The notes beneath the pieces are model-generated. The model did no database searches, was not told the origin of the DNA, and worked only from the letters and a program-made list of their open reading frames with translations. The position numbers and the translations under genes were made by a program. Positions 1-8,464 of a stretch of DNA of 64,000 nucleotides are shown here, in pieces. The stretch is from positions 806,001 to 870,000 of the forward strand of contig CAWFGJ010000013.1 of the NCBI GenBank assembly GCA_963815355.1. The letters run 5' to 3'. The stretch's first letter is position 1. Every line of letters starts with the position of its first letter. Origin of the DNA: JAPUEK01 sp963815355 (GTDB lineage Bacteria > Pseudomonadota > Alphaproteobacteria > Rhodobacterales > Rhodobacteraceae).

Positions 1-367
1 CGCAGTTGTTCTTGAAGACAGACGCACCTGCGGGAATGGCAAAAGTCTTCAGCTCGTCATTGCCCGGAATGGCGGTAAGGTCGGCAGCCACCAACTTTGC
101 CTTGATCGGGGCGTTTGCATCATCAAAGCGTTTGATGTCGGCTTCGACATTCTTGCGCTCGGTTGATCCAAAAATCCCCTGCGTGTGTCCCGAGATCAGC
201 GGCCACGCCGGATAGGCGATCGTATAACCGATCCCCCACACGATGCAGGCATAGAACACCCAGACCCACCAGCGCGGCATGGGATTGTCATATTCCTGAA
301 TCCCGTCCCAGGAGTGGCCGGTCGTCGGAACTTCGCGCTCGGCTTTCTTTACTTGTTTGGCGCACAT
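1..367 (-). CDS. ccoP: cbb3-type cytochrome c oxidase subunit III (CcoP), N-terminal part
   Basis: Diheme c-type subunit that passes electrons into the cbb3 terminal oxidase used at low oxygen. Only about the first 122 residues lie inside the window; the C-terminal part with the cytochrome c domains is beyond base 1. The visible part has the family start: a short polar N-terminus, a GHSWDGIQEYDNPMPRWW motif around residues 17-34, then one membrane helix (WVFYACIVWGIGY). The ATG at 365-367 begins 3 nt after the ccoQ stop codon, as in the usual ccoNOQP order. The family assignment is secure because ccoN, ccoO and ccoQ lie directly upstream. Confidence 0.93.
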   Translation of the reverse strand, partial: MCAKQVKKAEREVPTTGHSWDGIQEYDNPMPRWWVWVFYACIVWGIGYTIAYPAWPLISGHTQGIFGSTERKNVEADIKRFDDANAPIKAKLVAADLTAIPGNDELKTFAIPAGASVFKNNC

Positions 368-370
368 GAT

Positions 371-562
371 TTACGCCTCCTCGGCTTGCGGGGTGTCCCC
401 GGCGGGTTTCTTTTCATTCCGGAAGATCGAATTCGCGATGTCATCATGGATGGCGCGCGATCCCGGTCGCCATGACCACAACACAATGGCCAGGAACACG
501 ACGAAGATTACTGCCATTGCCCAGCTATCGGCGAATTCACGCATCAGACTGTAGGTTTCCAT
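371..562 (-). CDS. ccoQ: cbb3-type oxidase small subunit CcoQ
   Basis: Protein of 63 residues with one membrane helix near residues 13-31 and a charged, Asp/Glu-rich tail. CcoQ proteins are short, poorly conserved subunits of the cbb3 oxidase thought to stabilise the complex. The call rests on size, topology and position between ccoO (9 nt upstream) and ccoP (3 nt downstream), the standard ccoNOQP arrangement. The helix is followed by WRPGSRAIHDDIANSIF, a pattern close to Rhodobacter CcoQ as I remember it. Confidence 0.9.
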   Translation of the reverse strand: METYSLMREFADSWAMAVIFVVFLAIVLWSWRPGSRAIHDDIANSIFRNEKKPAGDTPQAEEA

Positions 563-571
563 ATCTGCCCC

Positions 572-1297
572 CTATCGCGTCGGATCAGGAACGAAGGTCG
601 AGAAGTCCACCATCGTACCAAGGACTTGCAAGTAAGCGATCAGCGCATCCATTTCGGTCAACTGCGGCTGACCATCGAAATTGGACACCGTCGCTTTCTT
701 GTAACGCTCTTCCAGACCTGCCGTGTCCGCGTTTGGATCCGCCTGCGCCGCAAAATCAGCCTGCCCTGCTTCAATCATTTCGGTCGTGTAAGGCACACCC
801 ACCAGCGCGTGGGTTTTCATGATGTCAGTGATGTATTTCCCGTCGATTTCATTTCCGAGCAGGAAGTCATACCGCGGCATCACCGATTCCGGCACGACGG
901 CCTGCGGATAGGTCAGGTGATCGACGTGCCATGCGTCCGAATAGCGGCCACCCACACGGGCCAAATCTGGCCCTGTGCGCTTGGAACCCCATTGGAACGG
1001 GTGATCGTACATCGATTCCGCTGCCAGCGAGTAATGGCCGTAACGCTCCACCTCGTCGCGCATCGGGCGGATCATCTGGCTGTGGCAGACATAGCACCCT
1101 TCCCGGATGTAGATGTCGCGCCCCGCCAGTTCGAGTGGTGTGTAGGGGCGAACCCCTTCCACTTTTTCAATCGTGTTCTGAATGTAGAACAACGGCGCGA
1201 TTTCGACGATCCCGCCGATGGAGACCACAATGAAACTCAGCACCAGCAGCAGCGTGGCGTTGGTTTCGATGACCTTATGTTTGTCAAGAATTCCCAT
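572..1297 (-). CDS. ccoO: cbb3-type cytochrome c oxidase subunit II (CcoO)
   Basis: Membrane-anchored monoheme cytochrome c of the cbb3 oxidase, 241 residues. It has an N-terminal helix (about residues 14-36), a heme-binding CYVCH at 68-72, and a likely distal Met ligand in ESVMPRY near residue 140, all normal for CcoO. It starts 14 nt after the ccoN stop and is followed closely by ccoQ, so it is translated from the same operon mRNA. No defects are visible. Confidence 0.97.
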   Translation of the reverse strand: MGILDKHKVIETNATLLLVLSFIVVSIGGIVEIAPLFYIQNTIEKVEGVRPYTPLELAGRDIYIREGCYVCHSQMIRPMRDEVERYGHYSLAAESMYDHPFQWGSKRTGPDLARVGGRYSDAWHVDHLTYPQAVVPESVMPRYDFLLGNEIDGKYITDIMKTHALVGVPYTTEMIEAGQADFAAQADPNADTAGLEERYKKATVSNFDGQPQLTEMDALIAYLQVLGTMVDFSTFVPDPTR

Positions 1298-1311
1298 TTT
1301 CCTGCCCTTTC

Positions 1312-2916
1312 TTATTCAGCAGGAACGGCGTTGTTCGCGTTAACCGCAGCCCTAGAAGGCTGTGCGCGCACCGTCATCCACAGGTTATATGCCATGATCA
1401 GCCCACCGGTCAGATACATCAGACCTCCGGTGCCACGGACCACATACATCGGGAACTTGGCCGAGACCGTGTCCGCGAAGGCGTTGACGAGGAAGCCGTT
1501 CGCATCCACTTCGCGCCACATCAGGCCTTCCATGATGCCGGTGACCCACATCGCACTTGCGTAAAGAACGATGCCGATGGTCGCCAACCAGAAGTGCCAG
1601 GACACAAGCTTGAGCGAGTAGAGGCTTTCACGGTTCCACAGGCGCGGTGTCAGGAAGTACAGCGCGCCAAAGGTGATCATGCCATTCCAGCCAAGTGCGC
1701 CCGAATGGACGTGACCGATGGTCCAGTCCGTGTAGTGCGACAGCGAGTTCACGGCTTTGATCGACATCATCGGACCTTCAAAGGTCGACATGCCGTAAAA
1801 GCCGATCGACACAACCATCATCCGGATGATCGGGTCCGTGCGCAGTTTGTCCCAAGCGCCCGAAAGCGTCATCAGGCCGTTGATCATGCCACCCCACGAG
1901 GGCATCCACAGGATGATCGACATGACCATGCCGAGGGTCGAAGCCCATTCTGGCAAAGCGGTGTAGTGCAGGTGGTGCGGACCGGCCCAGATGTACAAAA
2001 AGATCAGCGCCCAGAAGTGGATGATCGACAGCTTATAGCTGTAAACCGGGCGTTCTGCCTGTTTGGGCACGAAGTAGTACATCATGCCAAGGAAGCCCGC
2101 GGTCAGGAAGAAGCCCACAGCGTTGTGGCCGTACCACCATTGCACCATTGCATCCTGAACACCCGAGAACACGGAAACCGACTGCGACGAAAAGATCGAA
2201 ACCGGAATCTGCAGGTTGTTGACCACATGCAGCAGGGCGATGGTAACGATGAAGGACAAGTAGAACCAGTTCGCCACATAAATGTGCGGCTCTTTGCGGT
2301 TCACCAAAGTCCCGACAAAGACCGCCAAGAATGCCAGCCAGACAACTACGATCCACCAGTCAATGTACCAGACCGTTTCGGCATATTCACGCGATTGCGT
2401 GCCGCCAAGAAGATACGATGTCGCCGCCAAGACGATCATCAATTGCCAGCCCCAGAACACGAACCAACCGAGGTTCCCGCCCCAAAGCCGCGCACCAGAA
2501 GTGCGCTGAACGACGTAGAAGGCCGTCATGATCAGCCCGTTACCGCCAAAGGCAAAAATCACGGCTGAGGTATGCAGGGGACGCAGACGCCCAAAATTCA
2601 GTATACCTTCAACGCCTGGAATATTCAGTGACGGGAAGGCCAGCTGAAACGCGATAATCACGCCAACCAGAAAGCCCACCACACCCCAAAAGGTCGTGGC
2701 GATCACCCCGGCGCGGATAACGCCATCCATATATTCATCCGCCGGATGATGCGCGGGCTCGCCCACATGGCGCAGCACCCAAACAAACGTAATCGCCGCG
2801 GCGAGCATGACCACGATCGCATTGACCATATAGGCCGGATCATGGGCGTAATTGGCAGCGATCGCGGCAAACACCGTGATCCCTCCCAACACGATCAATT
2901 TCAAATAGTCTAACAT
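1312..2916 (-). CDS. ccoN: cbb3-type cytochrome c oxidase subunit I (CcoN)
   Basis: Catalytic heme-copper subunit, 534 residues with about 12 membrane helices. Conserved His-containing segments are visible: RPLHTSAVIFAFGGN near residue 115, WWYGHNAVGFFLT, the CuB pair in GPHHLHYTALPEW, and HVHSGALGWNGM, which carries late heme-ligand histidines. The start chosen is the ATG at 2914-2916 (MLDYLKL), which matches family length; an in-frame start at 2934 would add six residues. It is the first gene of ccoNOQP, and two FNR-type boxes lie about 110-150 nt upstream, which implies induction at low oxygen. Confidence 0.96.
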   Translation of the reverse strand: MLDYLKLIVLGGITVFAAIAANYAHDPAYMVNAIVVMLAAAITFVWVLRHVGEPAHHPADEYMDGVIRAGVIATTFWGVVGFLVGVIIAFQLAFPSLNIPGVEGILNFGRLRPLHTSAVIFAFGGNGLIMTAFYVVQRTSGARLWGGNLGWFVFWGWQLMIVLAATSYLLGGTQSREYAETVWYIDWWIVVVWLAFLAVFVGTLVNRKEPHIYVANWFYLSFIVTIALLHVVNNLQIPVSIFSSQSVSVFSGVQDAMVQWWYGHNAVGFFLTAGFLGMMYYFVPKQAERPVYSYKLSIIHFWALIFLYIWAGPHHLHYTALPEWASTLGMVMSIILWMPSWGGMINGLMTLSGAWDKLRTDPIIRMMVVSIGFYGMSTFEGPMMSIKAVNSLSHYTDWTIGHVHSGALGWNGMITFGALYFLTPRLWNRESLYSLKLVSWHFWLATIGIVLYASAMWVTGIMEGLMWREVDANGFLVNAFADTVSAKFPMYVVRGTGGLMYLTGGLIMAYNLWMTVRAQPSRAAVNANNAVPAE

Positions 2917-3022
2917 TCTGCGTCCCTTCGTCATCCTGTCCCGGTCAGGTTACAACCGAATCTAGCCCCTGCCAGAAGCTTTTCGACTGCTCGTCTTGTC
3001 GCAGTCGCAGCATTTTTCATCC

Positions 3023-3036
3023 TTGATCCATGTCAA
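3023..3036. promoter_or_regulatory. FNR/FnrL-type box 1, proximal to ccoN
   Basis: The sequence TTGATCCATGTCAA fits the FNR-family consensus TTGAT-N4-ATCAA with one change in the right half-site. Its centre is about 113 nt upstream of the ccoN start and about 100 nt upstream of the divergent stress-protein start. Confidence 0.72.
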
Positions 3037-3054
3037 CGCCAAGGCCTTGCTGCA

Positions 3055-3068
3055 TTGATCGAGGTCAA
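3055..3068. promoter_or_regulatory. FNR/FnrL-type box 2, proximal to usp
   Basis: The sequence TTGATCGAGGTCAA has the same half-sites as box 1 (TTGAT and GTCAA). Its centre is 32 bp from the centre of box 1 and about 68 nt upstream of the stress-protein ATG, a distance that would suit class II activation if transcription starts about 27 nt before that ATG. Confidence 0.72.
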
Positions 3069-3129
3069 TGTCAGGCATCAAATCGCATGGCATGATAAAT
3101 TCACACCATAAAAGTGAGGAAATCGCGCC

Positions 3130-3978
3130 ATGCAGTACAAATCCATCTTGAGCGTGCTTACAGACCCCACTGAAGCGGCGGTCGTGATTGCCGCCGCTGC
3201 CAGAATGGCGATGGCGCAGGATGCACATCTTGATATTCTGGTGTTGGGCGTGGACCGCACGCAGCTAGGGTATTCCTACATCGGGGCCGAACCGATCTTT
3301 TCGCAAGCCTCTCTGGAACGGGCCGAGGCAGATACCAAAGAGCTTACCGCCGCTGCCAGGGCCGCCATCGCTGCCGAGGGCGAAGACCTGCGTTGGTCGC
3401 TTGAGGCAGCCGTCACGCAGCTTGGCACGTTGAACGAGCTTGTTGCGTTGCGGGCGCGGTTTGCGGATCTGGTGGTGCTTGGTCAGCCCTATGGCAAAGC
3501 CAAAGGGGCCGAGGCTGAAGCAGTCATCGAAGCCGCAATGTTTGAGGGCCGCGCGCCAGTGTTGGTTGTGCCGTCATCGGGCATGGGGGGTATGCCCAAT
3601 CCACGCCGGGTTGTGCTTGCCTGGAATCAAAGCGCAGAGGCGATGATCGCCACGCGGCGCGCCTTACCGCTGCTGAAGATGGCTGACTCGGTGATTATCA
3701 CTGTCATTGATCCGCCCGCACACGGGCCGGAGCGGTCCGACCCGGGTGGAATGCTGTGCCAAATGCTGGTGCGGCACGGGGTCAAGGCAGAGGTCGCCGT
3801 GCTGGCGCGCAGCTTACCGCGCCTTTCCGATGTGCTGGCACGTCAGGTTCGCGACACCAATGCCGACCTTTTAGTCATGGGCGCTTACGGCCATTCCCGC
3901 TTCCGCGAGGCGATCCTTGGCGGGGCGACGCGGAATATGCTGGAACAGATCACTGTGCCTGTGCTGATGGCCCACTAA
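3130..3978 (+). CDS. universal stress protein, two-domain type
   Basis: UspA-superfamily protein of 282 residues with two tandem Usp domains. The second domain ends with the nucleotide-binding glycine pattern GAYGHSRFREAILGGATRN around residues 251-269 and a hydrophobic final strand (VPVLMAH). The first domain has the corresponding but weaker LVVLGQPYG segment near residue 115. An AGGAA ribosome-binding site lies about 8 nt before the ATG. It is divergent from ccoNOQP and shares the FNR boxes. Usp genes next to cco operons are known FnrL targets in Rhodobacter, so a role under oxygen limitation is a fair inference. Confidence 0.9.
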   Translation: MQYKSILSVLTDPTEAAVVIAAAARMAMAQDAHLDILVLGVDRTQLGYSYIGAEPIFSQASLERAEADTKELTAAARAAIAAEGEDLRWSLEAAVTQLGTLNELVALRARFADLVVLGQPYGKAKGAEAEAVIEAAMFEGRAPVLVVPSSGMGGMPNPRRVVLAWNQSAEAMIATRRALPLLKMADSVIITVIDPPAHGPERSDPGGMLCQMLVRHGVKAEVAVLARSLPRLSDVLARQVRDTNADLLVMGAYGHSRFREAILGGATRNMLEQITVPVLMAH

Positions 3979-4023
3979 ACCAGGCCGCACCAAGGCAGAT
4001 CATTTCTCGCCTGCCTGAAAAGC

Positions 4024-4053
4024 AAAACCCCGGCCGCAAGGACCGGGGTTTTT
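4024..4053. terminator. bidirectional Rho-independent terminator
   Basis: A stem AACCCCGG / CCGGGGTT (4026-4033 paired with 4043-4050) is flanked by A residues on the left and a T run on the right. It lies between the end of the stress-protein gene and the end of the convergent DUF1013 gene, so it can serve both. Confidence 0.85.
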
Positions 4054-4071
4054 ATTCTTTGTGGTGCCCGA

Positions 4072-4815
4072 TCAGCGGCGCGGATCGTCATCCTCTTCTT
4101 CTTCGTCATCGTCGTTCTGCGGCAAGTTGAAAAAGCTCTCGGCATCCGAGAAGTCAGCCGGCTTTTCTTCGCGTTCCGCCGTGAACAGCTCTATGCCCGA
4201 GGGGATCTTTGGCTCCGGTGCCATGCCAAGGCTTTGTTCGGTGGACACCAGCTTGCGACGTTCATCATCAGTCATCACGGTGCCTTCGGACGCTTTCTTG
4301 CGCGCGGCGGCCTGAACCGCGGTGTCCAGCTCCGTCTGTTTGCACAGACCAAGCGCCACCGGGTCGATTGGCGTGATGTTGTTGATGTTCCAATGGGTCC
4401 GCTCGCGGATGGCTTGGATGGTCGGTTTGGTGGTGCCCACCAATTTGCCAACTGCGCCATCCGACAGTTCCGGGTGGAACTTTACCAACCACAGAATCGC
4501 CGCCGGGCGATCTTGGCGCTTGGACAATGGCGTGTAGCGCGGTCCACGGCGCTTTTCTTCGCCAACCGCGGCTGCATTGAACTTTAGCTTGAGCTTGTAG
4601 AGAGGATCTTTTTGACCCTTCTCGATCTCGCCTGCATCCAATTGATTGTTGCCAACCGGGTCGAACCCCTTCACCCCGGTCGCGACATCGCCGTCGGCGA
4701 TGCCTTGAACCTCAAGTTCGTGCATCCCGCAGAACTCGGCAACTTGCCGGAAGGTGAGCGTGGTATTGTCCACCAGCCAAACGGCTGTGGCCTTGGCCAT
4801 AAGCGGTCTCGTCAT
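4072..4815 (-). CDS. DUF1013 family protein, putative cell-cycle transcriptional regulator (TrcR-like)
   Basis: Protein of 247 residues that matches the alphaproteobacterial DUF1013 family. Family features are a conserved N-terminal segment (ATAVWLVDNTTLTFRQVAEF), a middle helix-turn-helix-like stretch (LSDGAVGKLVGTTKPTIQAI, about residues 117-136), and an acidic Asp/Glu-rich C-terminus. Some annotations name this family cell cycle transcriptional regulator TrcR; I infer DNA binding from the helix-turn-helix-like part. The start at 4815 is supported by an AGGA about 8 nt upstream, while the ATG at 4800 would give the shorter MAKATAV form. It stands alone, convergent with the stress-protein gene. 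Confidence 0.82.
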   Translation of the reverse strand: MTRPLMAKATAVWLVDNTTLTFRQVAEFCGMHELEVQGIADGDVATGVKGFDPVGNNQLDAGEIEKGQKDPLYKLKLKFNAAAVGEEKRRGPRYTPLSKRQDRPAAILWLVKFHPELSDGAVGKLVGTTKPTIQAIRERTHWNINNITPIDPVALGLCKQTELDTAVQAAARKKASEGTVMTDDERRKLVSTEQSLGMAPEPKIPSGIELFTAEREEKPADFSDAESFFNLPQNDDDEEEEDDDPRR

Positions 4816-4967
4816 AGGACATTCCTTTTACCAAGTGCCCGCCAGCCGCCGGGCCTTTACAAATCTCTCCCGTGCCGGGAAAACGGCTGCGACCGGGGCC
4901 GCGAATTCCACGTTTTCGGGATTTCATCGGCTGCTATAGTGCGATTTCAAGCGAAGGGGAAGCGGAA

Positions 4968-5642
4968 ATGCGACGGAGGAGCGACAGCCTCGCGGCGATG
5001 TGTCTGACGGCCTTGCTTACCCTTGGCCTGACCCTGAATTCTGCGCGTCCGGCGCTGGCCGAGGGCGAAAAGGCGGGCACGTTTGATTATTACGTTTTGT
5101 CGCTCTCGTGGTCTTCAAACTGGTGCGAATTGGAAGGCGATGCCCGTGATGACCCGCAATGCGATTTGGGCCGCGGATTGACTTGGGTTGTGCATGGTCT
5201 TTGGCCGCAGGCTGAGACAGGTTATCCGTCTTATTGTCGCACCGGTGCGAGCGATCCATCCCGCGCCGAGACGGCGACCATGGCCGATATAATGGGCGGC
5301 TCTGGTCTGGCGTTTTACCAGTGGAAAAAACATGGCAGGTGCTCGGGATTGGCGGCGCACGACTATTTCAAAACGCTGCGGCGCGCCTACGATAGGGTCA
5401 CTATCCCCCCCGTTTTCGCGCAAATTTCCGAAGATTTACGGGTGCCGGCATCGGTGATTGAAGATGCGTTCGTCGAAAGCAACCCTGGCTTTTCGCGCGA
5501 TGGGGTGACCATTACCTGCGATCAGGGGCGCATCCAAGAGGTGCGGATCTGCTTGACCAAAGACCTGTCGCCGCGCCCTTGTGCCCCAAGCGCGGCCCGA
5601 GATTGCCGGATAAAAGACGCCGAACTGAACGCCGTTCGCTAG
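4968..5642 (+). CDS. ribonuclease T2 family protein, secreted
   Basis: RNase T2 endoribonuclease, 224 residues from the ATG at 4968, which has an AAGGGGA box about 7 nt upstream. A signal peptide spans about residues 1-31 and ends ARPALA. Both catalytic boxes are present: CAS I VVHGLWP with His76 and CAS II QWKKHGRCS with His122. Cysteines in the mature part suggest disulphides, so it probably acts in the periplasm or outside the cell on single-stranded RNA, giving cyclic phosphate products by family precedent. It is a single gene, followed by a 35-nt repeated element in its 3' region. Confidence 0.9.
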   Translation: MRRRSDSLAAMCLTALLTLGLTLNSARPALAEGEKAGTFDYYVLSLSWSSNWCELEGDARDDPQCDLGRGLTWVVHGLWPQAETGYPSYCRTGASDPSRAETATMADIMGGSGLAFYQWKKHGRCSGLAAHDYFKTLRRAYDRVTIPPVFAQISEDLRVPASVIEDAFVESNPGFSRDGVTITCDQGRIQEVRICLTKDLSPRPCAPSAARDCRIKDAELNAVR

Positions 5643-5693
5643 GAGCGGCGGGTTGGCTGTGTTCCCCGCACAGCTTGTGAGGTCGGAACGGTT

Positions 5694-5728
5694 GGAGCCT
5701 CCGGCGGGGATATTTAAGGACAGAAAAT
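5694..5728 (+). repeat. 35-nt conserved 3' element, copy 1
   Basis: The element begins GGAGCCTCCGGCGGGGATAT and ends GACAGAAAAT. It lies 51 nt after the RNase T2 stop codon in the sense orientation. A second copy at 17136-17170 on the other strand differs at only 2 of 35 positions. Confidence 0.85.
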
Positions 5729-5780
5729 TGCGGGGGCCCTATTCAGGGGCCACCGTGGGAATTTGCGGGGGGAGGGTTGT

Positions 5781-6764
5781 TCAGATCAGACCTTCTTTAC
5801 GGAAAAGGGCTTTGAGATCCGTCTCGGGACGCGCGCCGAAATGGCTGATGACTTCGGCAGCGGCAACGCAACCCATGCGACCAGCCTTAGCCAAGCCCTG
5901 CCCGCAAGCCAGTCCGTAGATGAAACCTGCCGCGAAAAGATCCCCCGCGCCGGTCGCATCAACTGGCACGACGCGGCGCACCGGAACGACTTCACGTTCA
6001 GCGCCGCGAAGGAGGATCACTTCGTCTCCGGAGCGCGTGCAGACAACCACTCCGGCGTCTTGAACGGCTTGGGCAAGCGCGGAGTCAATATCCGTCTGAT
6101 AAAGCGAGGACCATTCATGTTCGTTGCCGATCACATAGTCCAGATCCTTGACCAAACGGCGAAAGTCGCTGCGGTGACGGTCAACGCAGAAGGGGTCAGA
6201 CAGCGCAATGCCCGCTTTTCCACCCGCGTTTTGACAGAGTTTGGCGGCCCGCTCAAACGCCTCTTTGCCCTTTGGCTTGTCGTAGAGATAGCCTTCGAGG
6301 AAGAGGAATGCCGCCTCGCCGGCCACGCGATCAGAAACATCTTCGGGCCCCAGTTCAGAGGAGATGCCGAGATAGGTGTTCATTGATCGCTCCCCATCCG
6401 GTGCCACAAAAATCATCGAACGTGAGGTCGGCAGTTCACCCCCTGACACCGGCGGATTTACAAATTCGGTGCCACCTTCGGCCATGCTCGTCGCATAAAA
6501 CCTGCCAAGCGCGTCATCATGCACGCGGCCGATGAAGGCGGTTTTCAGTCCGAGATTTCCCAATCCTGCCAGTGTATTGGCAACTGACCCCCCGGGGGCC
6601 TGAACGCGGTCCTTCATCGCGGCGTAAAGCAGTTCTCCCCGCTCGCGTTCCACCAGTTGCATGATGCTTTTCTCAATGCCCATCATCTCCAGAAAGCTGT
6701 CGTCGGCCTGACAGAACACATCAACGATGGCATTTCCGATACCGACGACCTGATAGGTTTTCAT
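5781..6764 (-). CDS. PfkB-family sugar/nucleoside kinase (adenosine kinase-like)
   Basis: Ribokinase/PfkB-fold kinase of 327 residues. The N-terminus has the family start VVGIGNAIVDV. A substrate-binding glycine pair appears in QAPGGSVANTLAGLGNLG. The C-terminal PfkB signature DATGAGDLFAAGF lies at about 269-281, with the catalytic Asp near 274. Length and motifs match the alphaproteobacterial group annotated as adenosine kinase, but the substrate cannot be fixed from sequence alone. Its ATG overlaps the nth stop codon by 4 nt (ATGA), so the two genes are translationally coupled. Confidence 0.88.
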   Translation of the reverse strand: MKTYQVVGIGNAIVDVFCQADDSFLEMMGIEKSIMQLVERERGELLYAAMKDRVQAPGGSVANTLAGLGNLGLKTAFIGRVHDDALGRFYATSMAEGGTEFVNPPVSGGELPTSRSMIFVAPDGERSMNTYLGISSELGPEDVSDRVAGEAAFLFLEGYLYDKPKGKEAFERAAKLCQNAGGKAGIALSDPFCVDRHRSDFRRLVKDLDYVIGNEHEWSSLYQTDIDSALAQAVQDAGVVVCTRSGDEVILLRGAEREVVPVRRVVPVDATGAGDLFAAGFIYGLACGQGLAKAGRMGCVAAAEVISHFGARPETDLKALFRKEGLI

Positions 6765-7405
6765 AGAGTCTTTTCCTCGAACTGGCAGTCATCTTGGATT
6801 GGGCAGATGCCGCATTTGGGGCTTCGCGCGGTGCAGATATACCGACCGTGCAAGATAAGCCAGTGATGTGCGTGTTGTTGAAATTCAGCCGGAACATTGT
6901 CTTCGACGGCGCGCTCTACCGCCGTTTCGTCTTTGCCCGTCGCGATGCCTGAGCGGTTACCAACGCGGAAAATATGGGTGTCTATCGCTTGGGCCGGTTG
7001 GTGGAACCACATGTTCAAGACAACGTTCGCCGTTTTGCGCCCGACACCCGGCAGAGATTGCAGCGCCGCCCGGGATGAGGGCACCTCTCCCCCGAAAACC
7101 TCCACGAGTCGTTGGCTGAGTTTGATCACGTTCTTGGCTTTATTACGGAAAAGGCCTATCGTTTTGATGTGGGCGATCACGCCCTCCTCACCCAAGGCAA
7201 GCATCTTTTCGGGGGTATCTGCGATGGCGAAAAGCGCGCGGGTGGCTTTGTTGACGCCTATATCCGTGGACTGCGCGGAAAGGGCAACGGCCACGACCAA
7301 GGTGAAGGCGTTGGTGTGATTGAGTTCACCTTTTGGCTCCGGCTCCAGATCGTGGAACCGGGTAAAGATGCGTTTCATCGCGGCATAGTCGAGTTGTCGG
7401 GCCAT
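6761..7405 (-). CDS. nth: endonuclease III
   Basis: DNA glycosylase/AP lyase that removes oxidised pyrimidines in base excision repair. From the ATG at 7405 the protein has 214 residues, close to the family length. The helix-hairpin-helix LPGVGRKTA contains the catalytic Lys124, and AIDTHIFRV contains the catalytic Asp142. The [4Fe-4S] cysteines are at 191, 198, 201 and 207 (C-x6-C-x2-C-x5-C). Upstream in-frame starts at 7444 or 7447 would add about 13 residues. It is coupled to the kinase gene downstream and divergent from another DNA-repair gene, the AraC-methyltransferase fusion. Confidence 0.95.
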   Translation of the reverse strand: MARQLDYAAMKRIFTRFHDLEPEPKGELNHTNAFTLVVAVALSAQSTDIGVNKATRALFAIADTPEKMLALGEEGVIAHIKTIGLFRNKAKNVIKLSQRLVEVFGGEVPSSRAALQSLPGVGRKTANVVLNMWFHQPAQAIDTHIFRVGNRSGIATGKDETAVERAVEDNVPAEFQQHAHHWLILHGRYICTARSPKCGICPIQDDCQFEEKTL

Positions 7406-7512
7406 GCCCCGGTATGCACCGCCCCGCACCCTTCGGGCAAGCATCAAAGCCGCAGGAATCGGGTCGCAACGGGCATCACTGTTGCCTAAGTCTGTGAGCC
7501 AAGGAGAACGCC

Positions 7513-8355
7513 ATGACCGATCAATCCCCCGGCTACCACTACGGCGTCATTGCACGCGCCCTTCGGATCATCGACGCGAACGGGCCTTCGGTGTCGCTGG
7601 ACGATCTGGCGACACAGATGGCGATGAGCCCGGCGCATTTCCAACGGGTCTTTTCCCAGTGGGTCGGCGTGTCGCCGAAGCGGTATCAACAATACCTGAC
7701 GCTGGATCATGCGCGCCGTTTGTTGGCGGACCGCTTTACGGTGCTTGGAACAGCGCATGAAGCAGGGCTTTCTGGTGGTGGGCGGTTGCATGATCTCTTT
7801 GTGAAATGGGAAGCGATGAGCCCGGGCGACTTTGCTCGGGCGGGGGAAGGGCTGGTGATCCGATGGGCGCTTGCGCCCTCGGCGTTTGGCGAGTGCGTCG
7901 TGATGGCAACGGACCGCGGTATTTGCGGAATGGGGTTCACCGAAGACATGGGCAGAGAGGCGGCCGTTCAAGACTTGATGAGACGCTGGCCAAAGGCCAC
8001 ATTCTTCGAAGACGCCCCCAAGGTCATGCCGATCGCCGAAGCGGCCTTGGGGGGCCGGGAAACGGCGCTGCACCTTATCGGCGCACCGTTCCAGATCAAG
8101 GTTTGGGAGGCGCTGCTGGCGGTCCCGTCGGGGCGCGTCACAACCTACTCTGAAATCGCGCAAAGCATTGGCCATGCCAAAGCTGTTCGGGCCGTGGGCA
8201 CCGCTGTTGGCCGTAATCCGATCAGTTTCCTGATTCCCTGCCACAGAGCTTTGCGCAAATCCGGGGGGCTTGGTGGTTATCACTGGGGGCTGCCGGTCAA
8301 GCGCGCGATGTTGGCGTGGGAGGCGGCGCGGGAAGACGCGACTTCGGTGGATTGA
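7513..8355 (+). CDS. bifunctional AraC-type regulator / O6-methylguanine-DNA methyltransferase
   Basis: Protein of 280 residues. Residues 10-110 form an AraC helix-turn-helix domain (LDDLATQMAMSPAHFQRVFS). Residues 115-270 form an Ogt/MGMT domain with the active-site motif PCHR, in which Cys243 would accept the alkyl group. It resembles Ada but lacks the N-terminal zinc domain that repairs methylphosphotriesters and switches Ada into an activator, so it may be mainly a repair enzyme with a retained DNA-binding module. A strong AAGGAGA lies before the ATG. It is divergent from nth. Confidence 0.93.
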   Translation: MTDQSPGYHYGVIARALRIIDANGPSVSLDDLATQMAMSPAHFQRVFSQWVGVSPKRYQQYLTLDHARRLLADRFTVLGTAHEAGLSGGGRLHDLFVKWEAMSPGDFARAGEGLVIRWALAPSAFGECVVMATDRGICGMGFTEDMGREAAVQDLMRRWPKATFFEDAPKVMPIAEAALGGRETALHLIGAPFQIKVWEALLAVPSGRVTTYSEIAQSIGHAKAVRAVGTAVGRNPISFLIPCHRALRKSGGLGGYHWGLPVKRAMLAWEAAREDATSVD

Positions 8356-8464
8356 TGCGCGGAAAGCTGCTGGCTGTTCGGCGGGTCTGTCCCCACTGGG
8401 GTAAGCCTGATATAAACGGGCAAGGCCCTTTGGGGCCAGTTATCGTAGCAGAGGCAGCAAAATC

